DNA of 9,787 nt from Lysobacterales bacterium (GTDB taxonomy: Bacteria > Pseudomonadota > Gammaproteobacteria > Xanthomonadales > SZUA-36), in NCBI GenBank assembly GCA_009692275.1, contig SHZL01000087.1, positions 1 to 9,787 on the forward strand, given 5' to 3'. Positions within the stretch are counted from its first letter, which is position 1; each line of letters opens with the position of its first letter. Under the pieces are notes generated by a model. It worked only from the letters and a program-made list of their open reading frames with translations. It was not told the origin of the DNA and searched no databases. Of the stretch, positions 1 to 6,689 are shown piece after piece. Both the position numbers and the translations under genes were made by a program.

Positions 1-1605
1 GTCAACGATGTGCTCCACTGTCGGGTACATGGTGGAGATGATGTCGTAGCTCGAAAGCGTTTGCGCGTAGGCCGGGTTGCGCGCTTCGTAGTGAATGGGC
101 CGCGTGGAGTCGATCGCCTTCATAGCCTGGTACATCGCATCGAAGCCCTGGCCGAGGCCGGTCTCGTTGCCCATGGACCAGATCACCACGGAGGGGTGGT
201 TCTTGTCGCGCTCAACCAATGCGACGCCGCGGGCGACGAACACATCGGTCCACGCAGGATCTTGCGCAATGTAGACTCCTTTCTCCCACAGCTCATGGCT
301 TTCGACATTGGCCTCGTCGATGACGTACAGCCCAAGCTCGTCGGTCAGCTCCAGCCACAGCGGGTTGTTCGGGTAGTGCGAGGTGCGCACGGCGTTGAAG
401 TTGTTCTGCTTCATCAGCAGGATGTCCCGCACCATGCTTTCACGGGAAATGACCCGCCCGTGATCCGGGTCAAATTCGTGCCGGTTCACGCCCTTGAATG
501 TGACCGCGACGCCGTTGACCAGCAGTTGTCCGTTTTTGATCTCCACTTCACGAAAGCCGATCTTCTGCGCGACCACCTCCTGCAGTTCGCCCGCGCTGTC
601 CCGATGCTCCAGAACCAGGGTGTAAAGCTTGGGTGTTTCGGCCGACCAGAGTCTGGGCGCGGCAACCATGAGGGATGTCTGCACCTCTGCCTCGCTGGCA
701 CTGGCCAGCGTTTCTTGCGGGCTCAGGGTTTCATTCGCGAGCTGCCGGCCGTCACCGTCCAGCAACACAACGATGACGTGGTGGCCCTGGGCTGCCTGTG
801 CCGAACGGTTCTGCAGCGACACGCCGAGTTCCACTGTCGCGTTGCGGTATTGCGCATCCGGATCGGTTCGCACCGAAAAATCCCGCAACCTGACCTGGGG
901 TTGAGCAAGCAAGTACACGTCGCGAAAAATGCCGGCAAAGCGCCAGTAGTCCTGGTCCTCCAGGTAGCTGCCGTCCGAATGATGGATTACTTCCACTGCC
1001 AGCAGGTTAGTCCCGGGCTGCAGAAATGGCGTCAGATCAAATTCACCTGGAGTGAATGCGTCTTCACGGTAACCGACCCGCTGCCCGTTCAGCCAGACGT
1101 AGTACGCCGACTGCACGCCGGCGAAATGCACCAGTACCCTGTCATCCTTCCACTGCTGCGGCAATTCAAAATGGGTGCGGTACAGCCCGGTGGGATTGTT
1201 GTCGTGGGGGACGTGGGGTGGATCGGCCGGGAATGGCATCTTGATGTTGCTGAAGAATGGGCGATCATAGGGCCGGCCTTCGTTGGCGCCGACCACCTGC
1301 CAGTTCGACGGCACCGGGATCGTGTCCCAGCCCTCGTCCTGAAATCCGGTCTGCTCGAATCCGGCTGGAGTTTCAAAAGGATTCCGCACCCAAAGAAAAC
1401 GCCAGTCGCCGTTCAGCAGCAGAAAACGGGGCGAGCGCGAAGGGTCGCCACTGAGCGCGTCTTCACGAGTAGCATAGGGAATAAAACTTGCGTGTGGTTG
1501 CTCCGCGCCCTGGCTATAGACCGCCGGGTCTTCCCACTCGGCTGCACCCAGGGCTGCTTGCGCCATGGCCAGAAACAGGAAGGGGAGCAGGCGTAAGGTT
1601 TTCAT
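1..1605 (-). CDS. Secreted glycoside hydrolase family 2 beta-galactosidase, N-terminal 535 residues (cut by window edge)
   Basis: This is a LacZ-type retaining glycosidase expected to release terminal beta-galactosyl residues in the periplasm or outside the cell. The reading frame opens at an ATG (1605..1603) and runs off the window at codon 535. Residues 1-22 look like a signal peptide (MKTLRLLPFLFLAMAQAALG), unlike cytoplasmic E. coli LacZ. A sugar-binding jelly-roll domain (about 60-235) and an Ig-like domain (about 240-345) follow, then the start of the TIM barrel. Residues that line up with E. coli LacZ by motif are H376 in NRHE (H357), H410 in SHYP (H391), E435 and H437 in NVESH (magnesium ligands E416/H418) and E481 in SMGNETG (acid/base E461). 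The nucleophile glutamate should lie just beyond the window. A GGAGAA (1616-1621) sits 10 bases upstream of the start. It is divergent from the PrnB-like gene and probably unrelated to it. The family is certain; beta-galactosidase rather than another GH2 activity is likely. Confidence 0.93.
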   Translation of the reverse strand, partial: MKTLRLLPFLFLAMAQAALGAAEWEDPAVYSQGAEQPHASFIPYATREDALSGDPSRSPRFLLLNGDWRFLWVRNPFETPAGFEQTGFQDEGWDTIPVPSNWQVVGANEGRPYDRPFFSNIKMPFPADPPHVPHDNNPTGLYRTHFELPQQWKDDRVLVHFAGVQSAYYVWLNGQRVGYREDAFTPGEFDLTPFLQPGTNLLAVEVIHHSDGSYLEDQDYWRFAGIFRDVYLLAQPQVRLRDFSVRTDPDAQYRNATVELGVSLQNRSAQAAQGHHVIVVLLDGDGRQLANETLSPQETLASASEAEVQTSLMVAAPRLWSAETPKLYTLVLEHRDSAGELQEVVAQKIGFREVEIKNGQLLVNGVAVTFKGVNRHEFDPDHGRVISRESMVRDILLMKQNNFNAVRTSHYPNNPLWLELTDELGLYVIDEANVESHELWEKGVYIAQDPAWTDVFVARGVALVERDKNHPSVVIWSMGNETGLGQGFDAMYQAMKAIDSTRPIHYEARNPAYAQTLSSYDIISTMYPTVEHIVD

Positions 1606-1693
1606 GATCAGGGCGTTCTCCACGGTGCAAGTGCGCAGCTAAAGGGCGCGCTGGAAGGATAGTGGCAATGCTCGCGGAAATCTATCCACCGTG

Positions 1694-1765
1694 ACGCGGC
1701 TTCAATCCGGCAAGCCGCGTGGCAGGCTCTTGTGGCCTGCCCAATGGCATAGTACCTTGCGGTAC
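1694..1765. repeat. Three stacked inverted repeats in a divergent spacer
   Basis: Three perfect inverted repeats follow one another. ACGCGGCTT (1694-1702) pairs with AAGCCGCGT (1712-1720) across 9 bases. GGCAGGC (1721-1727) pairs with GCCTGCC (1735-1741) across 7 bases and abuts the first repeat directly. GTACC (1752-1756) pairs with GGTAC (1761-1765) across 4 bases and overlaps the proposed -35 box of the PrnB-like gene. No T-run follows any of them, so an intrinsic terminator is unlikely. They lie upstream of the proposed start of plus-strand transcription, so on that side they would act as DNA sites. On the minus strand the first two could fall in or near the promoter of the beta-galactosidase. 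Operator sites or a short structured element are both possible. Confidence 0.5.
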
Positions 1766-1783
1766 GGGTAAGCTGGCTACAAT
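1757..1783 (+). promoter_or_regulatory. Candidate sigma-70 promoter for the PrnB-like/LLM operon
   Basis: TTGCGG (1757-1762) and TACAAT (1778-1783) are separated by 15 bases, shorter than the usual 16-18. The -10 box differs from consensus at one position. Transcription would begin near 1790, leaving a very short leader before the ATG at 1803. This argues against the in-frame GTG at 1719 as the start. The rest of the 1606-1802 spacer holds the stacked inverted repeats. It also has a weak minus-strand promoter candidate for the beta-galactosidase (TTGAAG, the complement of 1700-1705, and TAGATT, the complement of 1679-1684, 15 bases apart). I see no gene in the spacer. Confidence 0.4.
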
Positions 1784-1802
1784 CACGGGGATCAAGGGAA
1801 AG

Positions 1803-2990
1803 ATGGGTACAACTGCCAGGGTAGCTGCTTTCGATCGCTGGATTCGCAGCAGCTTCAAAGACATGAATACCGAGCTCGAGGAAATCTACTTCGCGCAGGA
1901 TAATCGTTCGTTCGTGCAGCCCGTGGGCGGCTCAATCAAAGCGCAACTGCTCGAAGAAGGTAAGCGCTATATCATCGATCTGCTCAAGGAAGGCAATACC
2001 GATGAAGGCTTTGACGAGAATTTTGCCCTGCTGGGTGATGTCGGCCTGTACATGGGCGCCTGCCGCAGGCATGAACTCACCGAGCCATCGCGCGAAACAA
2101 GGTCACCCCTGTTTGAAGCATCCGCGCTGGCGCTGCATTTAGGCGCCACACTGGGCCTTGCACCGCGTTTTGCCACCAGCCACCTTTCTACCCACAATTT
2201 TGCGCAGCATGGCGTATACAACACTTTCACCTCGCTGGAAGCAGAGTACCTGTTCCTGGAATACAACACGCGGGGCGTGCTGGCATACAAGCGGGCAGCC
2301 GATGCCCTGGTCCGTATCCTGCCTATGGGAGTCTCGCATCCGGTTGCCTGGGACCTGCTGAAAGTGGCTAAAGACGCGCTGCTGGACGTGATCGCCTTTA
2401 ATGATGTGCTTTTCAGGAAACTGGACAGGGATCGCTTTTTCTATTGTGTGCGGCCTTACTACAAACCTCACCGCGTCGGGCTGCATGAATACCGCGGCGC
2501 CAATGCCGGTGACTTCGCCGGTATCAATGAAATCGACCTGCTGCTGGGGCTGTGCAGCGCGGATAACATTTCCTATTCCCAGCTTCTGGTCGACAAGTTC
2601 CTCTACATGATACCCGAAGACCAATCCAGGTTGCGTGATGTCATGCGCCGCAAGAGCCTGCTGAACAGCCTGCTTGAGCTCATGGAATCTTCTGCCAATG
2701 AGCCCTGGTTCCAGCGCAATACCAGGCTGTTTCTCGAGGTCTGTGACCTGCATGGCCAAACCGCTGCGCAGCACCACGACCAACTGGTGAGCAAGTTCAT
2801 TGCGGCTCCCGCCGCAGACCTGACGGAGGAGTTTCTGAAAAACATCACTGCCAGCGGGCCTCCACTGCCCGTGTTGCTGGCCTCGCTGGAGAAATTGCGC
2901 GACCTGAGACTGGCTGCTGACCGGCAAGACATACCGAGCAGGTATGCCGATATTCAGCGACTCAAAGCGGCCTTGAACCTGGGCGGCTGA
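1803..2990 (+). CDS. PrnB-family haem-dependent enzyme (tryptophan/indoleamine dioxygenase superfamily)
   Basis: The 395-residue protein resembles the monodechloroaminopyrrolnitrin synthase (PrnB/DUF1864) family. PrnB is a haem enzyme of the TDO/IDO superfamily that rearranges the indole ring of 7-chlorotryptophan. Features shared with PrnB, compared from memory, are a GDVGLYMGACRRHE stretch (78-91), a central helical block with FYCVRPYYKPHRVG (213-226), and EYRGANAGDFAGINEIDLLLG (229-249). The last resembles the PrnB segment in which YLGPGA precedes the second helical half. A C-terminal histidine is the proximal haem ligand in PrnB; H324 or H325 (AAQHHDQLVSKF) is the best candidate here. The protein is slightly longer than PrnB (about 360). 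I chose the ATG at 1803, preceded by AAGGGAA; an ATG at 1863 is the alternative. Its stop overlaps the start of the LLM gene. No halogenase or other prn gene is nearby, so pyrrolnitrin synthesis is not implied. The natural substrate is unknown; an indole or tryptophan-like compound is inferred from the superfamily. Confidence 0.8.
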   Translation: MGTTARVAAFDRWIRSSFKDMNTELEEIYFAQDNRSFVQPVGGSIKAQLLEEGKRYIIDLLKEGNTDEGFDENFALLGDVGLYMGACRRHELTEPSRETRSPLFEASALALHLGATLGLAPRFATSHLSTHNFAQHGVYNTFTSLEAEYLFLEYNTRGVLAYKRAADALVRILPMGVSHPVAWDLLKVAKDALLDVIAFNDVLFRKLDRDRFFYCVRPYYKPHRVGLHEYRGANAGDFAGINEIDLLLGLCSADNISYSQLLVDKFLYMIPEDQSRLRDVMRRKSLLNSLLELMESSANEPWFQRNTRLFLEVCDLHGQTAAQHHDQLVSKFIAAPAADLTEEFLKNITASGPPLPVLLASLEKLRDLRLAADRQDIPSRYADIQRLKAALNLGG

Positions 2991-3988
2991 TGAAATTTGG
3001 CATTCGCCTGATCGGTTACCTTGGCACCATTCACGAACTGGTGCGCCTGGCGGTGCTGGCAGAGCAAGCCGGCTTTGATTACGTCTGGTTTCCGCACGAC
3101 ACCTTCATGGCTAACACCTGGGTGATTACCAGCGCCGTTGCCGCACACACTTCGCGTATCCAGATCGGCAGCGTGGGCACCAATCCCTACACCACCACGC
3201 CGTCGGAAGTTGCCACCTATATTGCCACCCTGGACGAACTGTCACACGGCCGTGCGGTGCTCGGACTGGGCGTGCACACCGACAAAATGGTGGAGTGGAC
3301 CGGCATCTCCGCCAGCGACTACATGGTGCGCACCCGCGAGGCGGTGGACATCATCCGGGCGCTGTTACGCGGTGAGGTTGTGGCCTACCAGGGCGAGGCA
3401 TTTCACTGGACCGGGCAATGTTACCTGCGCTTCAAGCCGTATCGCGCAGCACTGCCCATTTATGTGTGTGCGTTTGGTGCGCAATACCTGGCCCTGAGTG
3501 GCGCCATAGGTGATGGCAGCCTGCCCATGATCACCCCGCCGGAATCCGCCGCCTATATGGTTGCGGAAATCACCGCCGGCGCCCGCGCAGCCGGGCGTAA
3601 CCCGGCCGATGTGGATATTGCCGGCTGCGGCTGGCTGTCACTGGCGGAGAATCGCGGTGACGCGACGGAAGTCCTGCGCCGCATGATCAGCTACTTTGGC
3701 CCCTACCTGGAAGCGCCGGCGCTGGCAACGATCGGCCTGGTTCCTGAAGATTTCCGGGCAATAAGCCAGATGGTGGAAGAGGGGAGGTACGACGAAGCCG
3801 CCGGCCTGGTCACCGACCAGATGACCGACCTTGCCATCCGCGGCACGCCGCAAGATATCATCCGGCGGATAGAGTCCATTGCCGCCATGGGCATCACGCA
3901 GGTCAGCCTCGGCGGCCCCCTGGGGCCCGATCCCGCTGAAGCCATACGCCTGATGGGCGAGAAGGTCATGCCGTACTTTCGTAGCTGA
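2990..3988 (+). CDS. LLM-class flavin/F420-dependent oxidoreductase
   Basis: This 332-residue protein is a luciferase-like monooxygenase-fold (TIM-barrel) oxidoreductase of the methylenetetrahydromethanopterin reductase (Mer)-like branch. It starts directly on strand 1 (MKFGIRLIG) followed by the AEQAGFDYVWFPHD helix-strand (24-37). SRIQIGSVGTNPYTTTP (55-71) covers the strand and loop that carry the family's bulge near the cofactor, and ATLDELSHGRAVLGLGV (79-95) is the typical LLM signature. The C-terminal GTPQDIIRRIESIAAMG (285-301) is the conserved end helix seen as GTPEEV in relatives. The cofactor could be FMN or F420 and cannot be decided from sequence alone. The stop of the PrnB-like gene and this ATG share one base (TGATG), and no strong ribosome site precedes it, so translation is probably coupled. 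It likely acts on the product or substrate of the PrnB-like enzyme (inference). Confidence 0.9.
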   Translation: MKFGIRLIGYLGTIHELVRLAVLAEQAGFDYVWFPHDTFMANTWVITSAVAAHTSRIQIGSVGTNPYTTTPSEVATYIATLDELSHGRAVLGLGVHTDKMVEWTGISASDYMVRTREAVDIIRALLRGEVVAYQGEAFHWTGQCYLRFKPYRAALPIYVCAFGAQYLALSGAIGDGSLPMITPPESAAYMVAEITAGARAAGRNPADVDIAGCGWLSLAENRGDATEVLRRMISYFGPYLEAPALATIGLVPEDFRAISQMVEEGRYDEAAGLVTDQMTDLAIRGTPQDIIRRIESIAAMGITQVSLGGPLGPDPAEAIRLMGEKVMPYFRS

Positions 3989-4025
3989 TCCCTTCGTTCC
4001 TGGTACTTTCGCCCCGGTACTTTCG
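3972..4025 (+). repeat. Three copies of a GTACTTTCG motif
   Basis: GTACTTTCG occurs at 3973-3981, 4003-4011 and 4017-4025. The first copy encodes the end of the LLM protein. The second and third carry an extra 5' G and are 14 bases apart in the convergent spacer. They may be a local duplication of the gene end or binding sites. The last two lie against or inside the hairpin at 4011-4034. Confidence 0.5.
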
Positions 4026-4034
4026 TCGCGGGGC
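4011..4034. terminator. Weak hairpin between convergent genes, possible bidirectional terminator
   Basis: GCCCCG (4011-4016) is complementary to CGGGGC (4029-4034), giving a six-pair GC stem with a 12-base loop. It sits in the 54-base gap between the convergent LLM and class V PLP genes, where a terminator for both strands is expected. There is no T-run on either side and the loop is large, so the call is tentative. Confidence 0.3.
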
Positions 4035-4042
4035 CGCAGAGT

Positions 4043-5200
4043 TCAGACCAACAAATCGCGTTGTTTGTGCAAGGCACGAAAGAGATGGTCTATGTCGGCC
4101 TGGTTGTTGTAAAAGTGCGGCGAGATTCTCAGGTTGTTGTCACGGCAGGAAACCACGATGTTGTCTTCGGCCAGGCTGGCTACCAGCCGGTTGGGATCAC
4201 TGGATCGAAGGGTAATCATCGCACCGTGGTGCGCTGGATCCAGCGGTGAAGCGAGGTGGTAGCCTGCTGCGGTGGCCGCCCCCTTGATTGCAGCAGTGAT
4301 CTCACCGATGCGGTGTTCAATGGCTTCCAGGCCAATCTCGTGCATGATCGCCAGGCCTGCCTCGGCCATATAGGTATTGGGAACCAGTGGCGTGCCGGCT
4401 TCGAAACGCCTGGCGGTAGTTGCAGGGGAATGGCGGGTGATATCCATCGCGTGGATATTCTCCTGGGCGAACCAACCCGTGACGGAGGGCGTCAGGGCTT
4501 CGATGAGTTCCTGTCGTGCGTAGAAAAATGCGATACCCGCGGTCCCCAGCAGGTATTTCAGCATGCCCCCGACGGCAAAATCGACCCCCGCCTTTTTGAC
4601 ATCAAATTGCATGGTCCCCAGCGCCTGGTAGGTATCGACCATCATCAGAGCGCCTTTGCGCCGGGCGATTTCGGCTATGGCCGGTATATCCTGTTTCGCG
4701 CCGTGGCGGAAGGCGACCTGCGCCGTGGCGACGATCAGCGTTTCCTCATCAATCGCTTCCTCGAATTTTTCCAGTGGGATTCTGTCATTTTCTGCAGCGA
4801 TGCGAACGACACGCGCTCCGCGCAGCTGCTGCGCATACCAGATTTGCGCATTGGTGGGGAATTCGAAATCGGTGACGACCACCTTGTTGCGCGGCCCGTC
4901 AAAGCGTAGTGCGCTGGCCAGTGAATTGATGCCGGCAGATACCGAAGCAGTGACGGCTACCTCATCGGGTTTGGCGCCGATCAGCCTGGCCACGGAGCTT
5001 CTGACTGCTTCGTTGCGCCCCACCCAGTACTCCCAGTCCGAGCCATTTTCGTTGCGCGCATCCAGGTAGCGCTGCACAGAAGCCTCGACTTCAGTGGCCA
5101 ATGCGCCATAGGAGCAACTGTTCAGGTAGGTTTTCTTCTGCAACAACGGGAACCGGGACCGCAACTGATCCCAATTCTGTCCGTTCTTTGAGTTGGCCAC
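4043..5200 (-). CDS. Class V PLP-dependent enzyme, kynureninase/SufS-like fold
   Basis: This 385-residue fold-type I PLP enzyme belongs to the class V aminotransferase group, which includes kynureninase, cysteine desulfurases and isopenicillin-N epimerase. K215 in GGMLKYLLGTAG is the expected Schiff-base lysine. D189 in VDTYQALG should bind the pyridine nitrogen. The phosphate-side motif TASVSAGIN lies at 84-92, and R358 in NNLRISPHFYNN is placed like the substrate carboxylate-binding arginine of SufS and kynureninase. The start is a GTG preceded at 7 bases by a perfect AGGAG (complement of 5208-5212). The position where kynureninase-type enzymes often have His is Q192. I see no cysteine loop that would clearly mark a desulfurase, so an aminotransferase, C-C or C-S lyase, or kynureninase-like hydrolase all remain possible. 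It is divergent from the permease and shares a palindromic spacer with it, which suggests joint regulation. Fold certain, reaction unknown. Confidence 0.88.
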   Translation of the reverse strand: MANSKNGQNWDQLRSRFPLLQKKTYLNSCSYGALATEVEASVQRYLDARNENGSDWEYWVGRNEAVRSSVARLIGAKPDEVAVTASVSAGINSLASALRFDGPRNKVVVTDFEFPTNAQIWYAQQLRGARVVRIAAENDRIPLEKFEEAIDEETLIVATAQVAFRHGAKQDIPAIAEIARRKGALMMVDTYQALGTMQFDVKKAGVDFAVGGMLKYLLGTAGIAFFYARQELIEALTPSVTGWFAQENIHAMDITRHSPATTARRFEAGTPLVPNTYMAEAGLAIMHEIGLEAIEHRIGEITAAIKGAATAAGYHLASPLDPAHHGAMITLRSSDPNRLVASLAEDNIVVSCRDNNLRISPHFYNNQADIDHLFRALHKQRDLLV

Positions 5201-5207
5201 TCGCTAG

Positions 5208-5212
5208 CTCCT
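5208..5212 (-). promoter_or_regulatory. Ribosome binding site fixing a GTG start
   Basis: The complement reads AGGAG and ends 7 bases before the GTG (5200..5198). It decides the start of the class V PLP gene despite the non-ATG codon. Confidence 0.8.
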
Positions 5213-5240
5213 GGGGTGATTGGTTACCTGCGGGCCCGTT

Positions 5241-5258
5241 TCTGGTAAAAATACCGGA
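5241..5258. promoter_or_regulatory. Palindrome in the divergent PLP enzyme/permease spacer, candidate operator
   Basis: TCTGGTA (5241-5247), AAAA and TACCGGA (5252-5258) form an 18-base palindrome, broken only by one T/G pair. It is bracketed by an outer repeat, TACCTG (5225-5230) against CAGGTA (5262-5267). A minus-strand promoter candidate for the PLP gene overlaps it: TTGAGC (complement of 5269-5274) and TATTTT (complement of 5248-5253), spaced 15 bases. A plus-strand TAAAAAT (5246-5252) could be the -10 box for the permease, but no good -35 box goes with it. The position between two divergent starts fits a shared regulator site. Confidence 0.4.
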
Positions 5259-5300
5259 ACACAGGTACGCTCAAAATACATCATATGGGCGCCGGGGAAA

Positions 5301-6689
5301 ATGGAAGACAACAGTTTGGTAGAACGCGAGGGCGGATTACACCACAGTTTGACTCGCGCCCAGATCATCATGATCGGACTGGGCGGTGCGATTGGCACCG
5401 GCCTGTTCATGGGTTCCGGTATCGCCATTGGTTACGCCGGGCCGGCAGTGCTGATCAGCTACCTGATTGCCGCATTCATAGCCGTCGTCATGGTGTTCAG
5501 CCTGTCGGAAATGGCAGTGGTCCACCCAACCGCTGGTTCCTTCGGGACCTACGCCGAGATGTATTTGTGTCCGTGGGCAGGCTTCCTGGTGCGTTACACC
5601 TACTGGATGGCGCAGGCCGTTGCCATCGGCGGTGAGGCGGTGGCGGGTGGCGTGTACATGACCTATTGGTTCCCCGGCACGCTGGTGTGGATGTGGTCGC
5701 TGGGTTTTGCCATCGCCCTGATCTACATTAACTCGCGATCGGTGACGAACTTCGGCAGTTTTGAATACTGGTTCGCATTGATCAAGGTAGTCGCCATCAT
5801 CGTCTTCATTGTCCTGGGCGTTACCCATATATTCGGGTGGGTGGGAGATCCCGTCGGTTTTCACAACCTGACCGGCCTGGAGGGCGGGTTCATGCCGCAT
5901 GGTTTTGGTGGCGTGTGGATGGCAGTGATCATAGCCATCTTTTCTTTCTATGGAATTGAAGTCATTGCAGTGACATCGGGCGAAGCGCAGGACCCGGTTA
6001 CGGTCATTCCTGCGGCGCTACGGTCGATGGCCTTGCGCTTGTTCCTGTTTTACCTACTTGCGCTGACAGTCATGGTTACCTTTATTCCCTGGACCGAAAT
6101 CGGCGCAAAGGTGGTTACTGAAAGTCCTTTTGTCCGTTTGTTTAGCAGCGTTGGCATTATGTACGCGGCCGGAATCATGAATTTCGTGGTACTGACGGCC
6201 GCACTGTCCAGCATGAATACCAATATCTACCTGACGTCGCGGATGCTGTTTTCTCTCTCCCGCGGCAGTTATGCACCCAGGATACTGGGGAAACTCGGTG
6301 CAAATGGAACGCCGGTTGCGGCCACGGTTTTGTCCGGTGGGTGCATATTGCTGGCTGTGTCTGTCTCCCGGTTAACGCCACTTGCCTATAACTATCTGTT
6401 TGGTATTTCCCTGTTCGGCGGACTTACGGTATGGATCATCATTCTGCTGAGCCACATCAGTTTCAGGCGGCGGCACAAGAACCAACCGCTGCCGCTGCGC
6501 ATGCCGTTCTTTCCCTACCTGCAGCTAGCTGGGCTCATTTTGCTTGCATCCATCCTCATCACCATGGGCCTGGATACGGACTTGTGGAACATCTCGTGGA
6601 TTGTGGGGGTACCGTGGATGATTGCTGTGTCTGCTGCCTATTTCATCTGGAAGCATTACAACAAGGACCGTATTGCAGCTAGTAATTAA
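5301..6689 (+). CDS. AAT-family amino-acid permease (APC superfamily)
   Basis: This inner-membrane proton-coupled amino-acid importer has 462 residues and about 12 predicted membrane helices, the normal size for the AAT family. The N-terminal cytoplasmic stretch leads into IGLGGAIGTGLFMGSG (25-40), the broken first helix that binds the substrate backbone in APC transporters. Helix 2 ends in SLSEMAVVHPTAGSFGTYAE (68-87), typical of AAT permeases. FYGIEVIAVTSGEAQDP (216-232) is the conserved helix 6 and loop region, and NTNIYLTSRMLFSLSRG (306-322) the helix 8-9 loop signature. The ATG at 5301 has a GGGGA only 2 bases upstream. An in-frame GTG at 5220 would run back through the promoter region and is less likely. 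The closest known types carry aromatic, branched or small amino acids; the substrate cannot be told from sequence. The 3' end overlaps the convergent CDGSH-cupin gene by 11 bases. Confidence 0.93.
   Translation: MEDNSLVEREGGLHHSLTRAQIIMIGLGGAIGTGLFMGSGIAIGYAGPAVLISYLIAAFIAVVMVFSLSEMAVVHPTAGSFGTYAEMYLCPWAGFLVRYTYWMAQAVAIGGEAVAGGVYMTYWFPGTLVWMWSLGFAIALIYINSRSVTNFGSFEYWFALIKVVAIIVFIVLGVTHIFGWVGDPVGFHNLTGLEGGFMPHGFGGVWMAVIIAIFSFYGIEVIAVTSGEAQDPVTVIPAALRSMALRLFLFYLLALTVMVTFIPWTEIGAKVVTESPFVRLFSSVGIMYAAGIMNFVVLTAALSSMNTNIYLTSRMLFSLSRGSYAPRILGKLGANGTPVAATVLSGGCILLAVSVSRLTPLAYNYLFGISLFGGLTVWIIILLSHISFRRRHKNQPLPLRMPFFPYLQLAGLILLASILITMGLDTDLWNISWIVGVPWMIAVSAAYFIWKHYNKDRIAASN

Noticed and set aside
10..1596. 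A 528-codon open frame on the plus strand
   Set aside because: It is the antisense shadow of the beta-galactosidase, whose minus-strand frame carries all GH2 motifs. The plus translation shows no recognisable domain.
1694..1765. tRNA or other structured RNA gene in the stacked inverted repeats
   Set aside because: The arms do not form a cloverleaf with T-loop or anticodon-loop signatures, and the region contains the promoter boxes of the downstream gene.
1719..1802. Extension of the PrnB-like protein to a GTG at 1719
   Set aside because: The extension crosses two inverted repeats and the best promoter candidate, and its residues do not look like a protein domain or a signal peptide.
2139..2927. 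A 262-codon minus-strand frame
   Set aside because: Antisense shadow of the PrnB-like gene, with low-complexity, unrecognisable translation and no ribosome site considered convincing.
1803..3988. Pyrrolnitrin biosynthesis cluster
   Set aside because: Only a PrnB-family gene is present. No flavin-dependent halogenase or PrnD-type oxygenase is seen, and the LLM protein is not part of the prn set.
4256..4909. A 217-codon plus-strand frame
   Set aside because: Antisense shadow of the class V PLP enzyme, whose own frame has the PLP lysine and aspartate motifs and a perfect ribosome site.
5337..5900. A 187-codon minus-strand frame
   Set aside because: Antisense to the permease; His/Gly-rich translation typical of a shadow frame.
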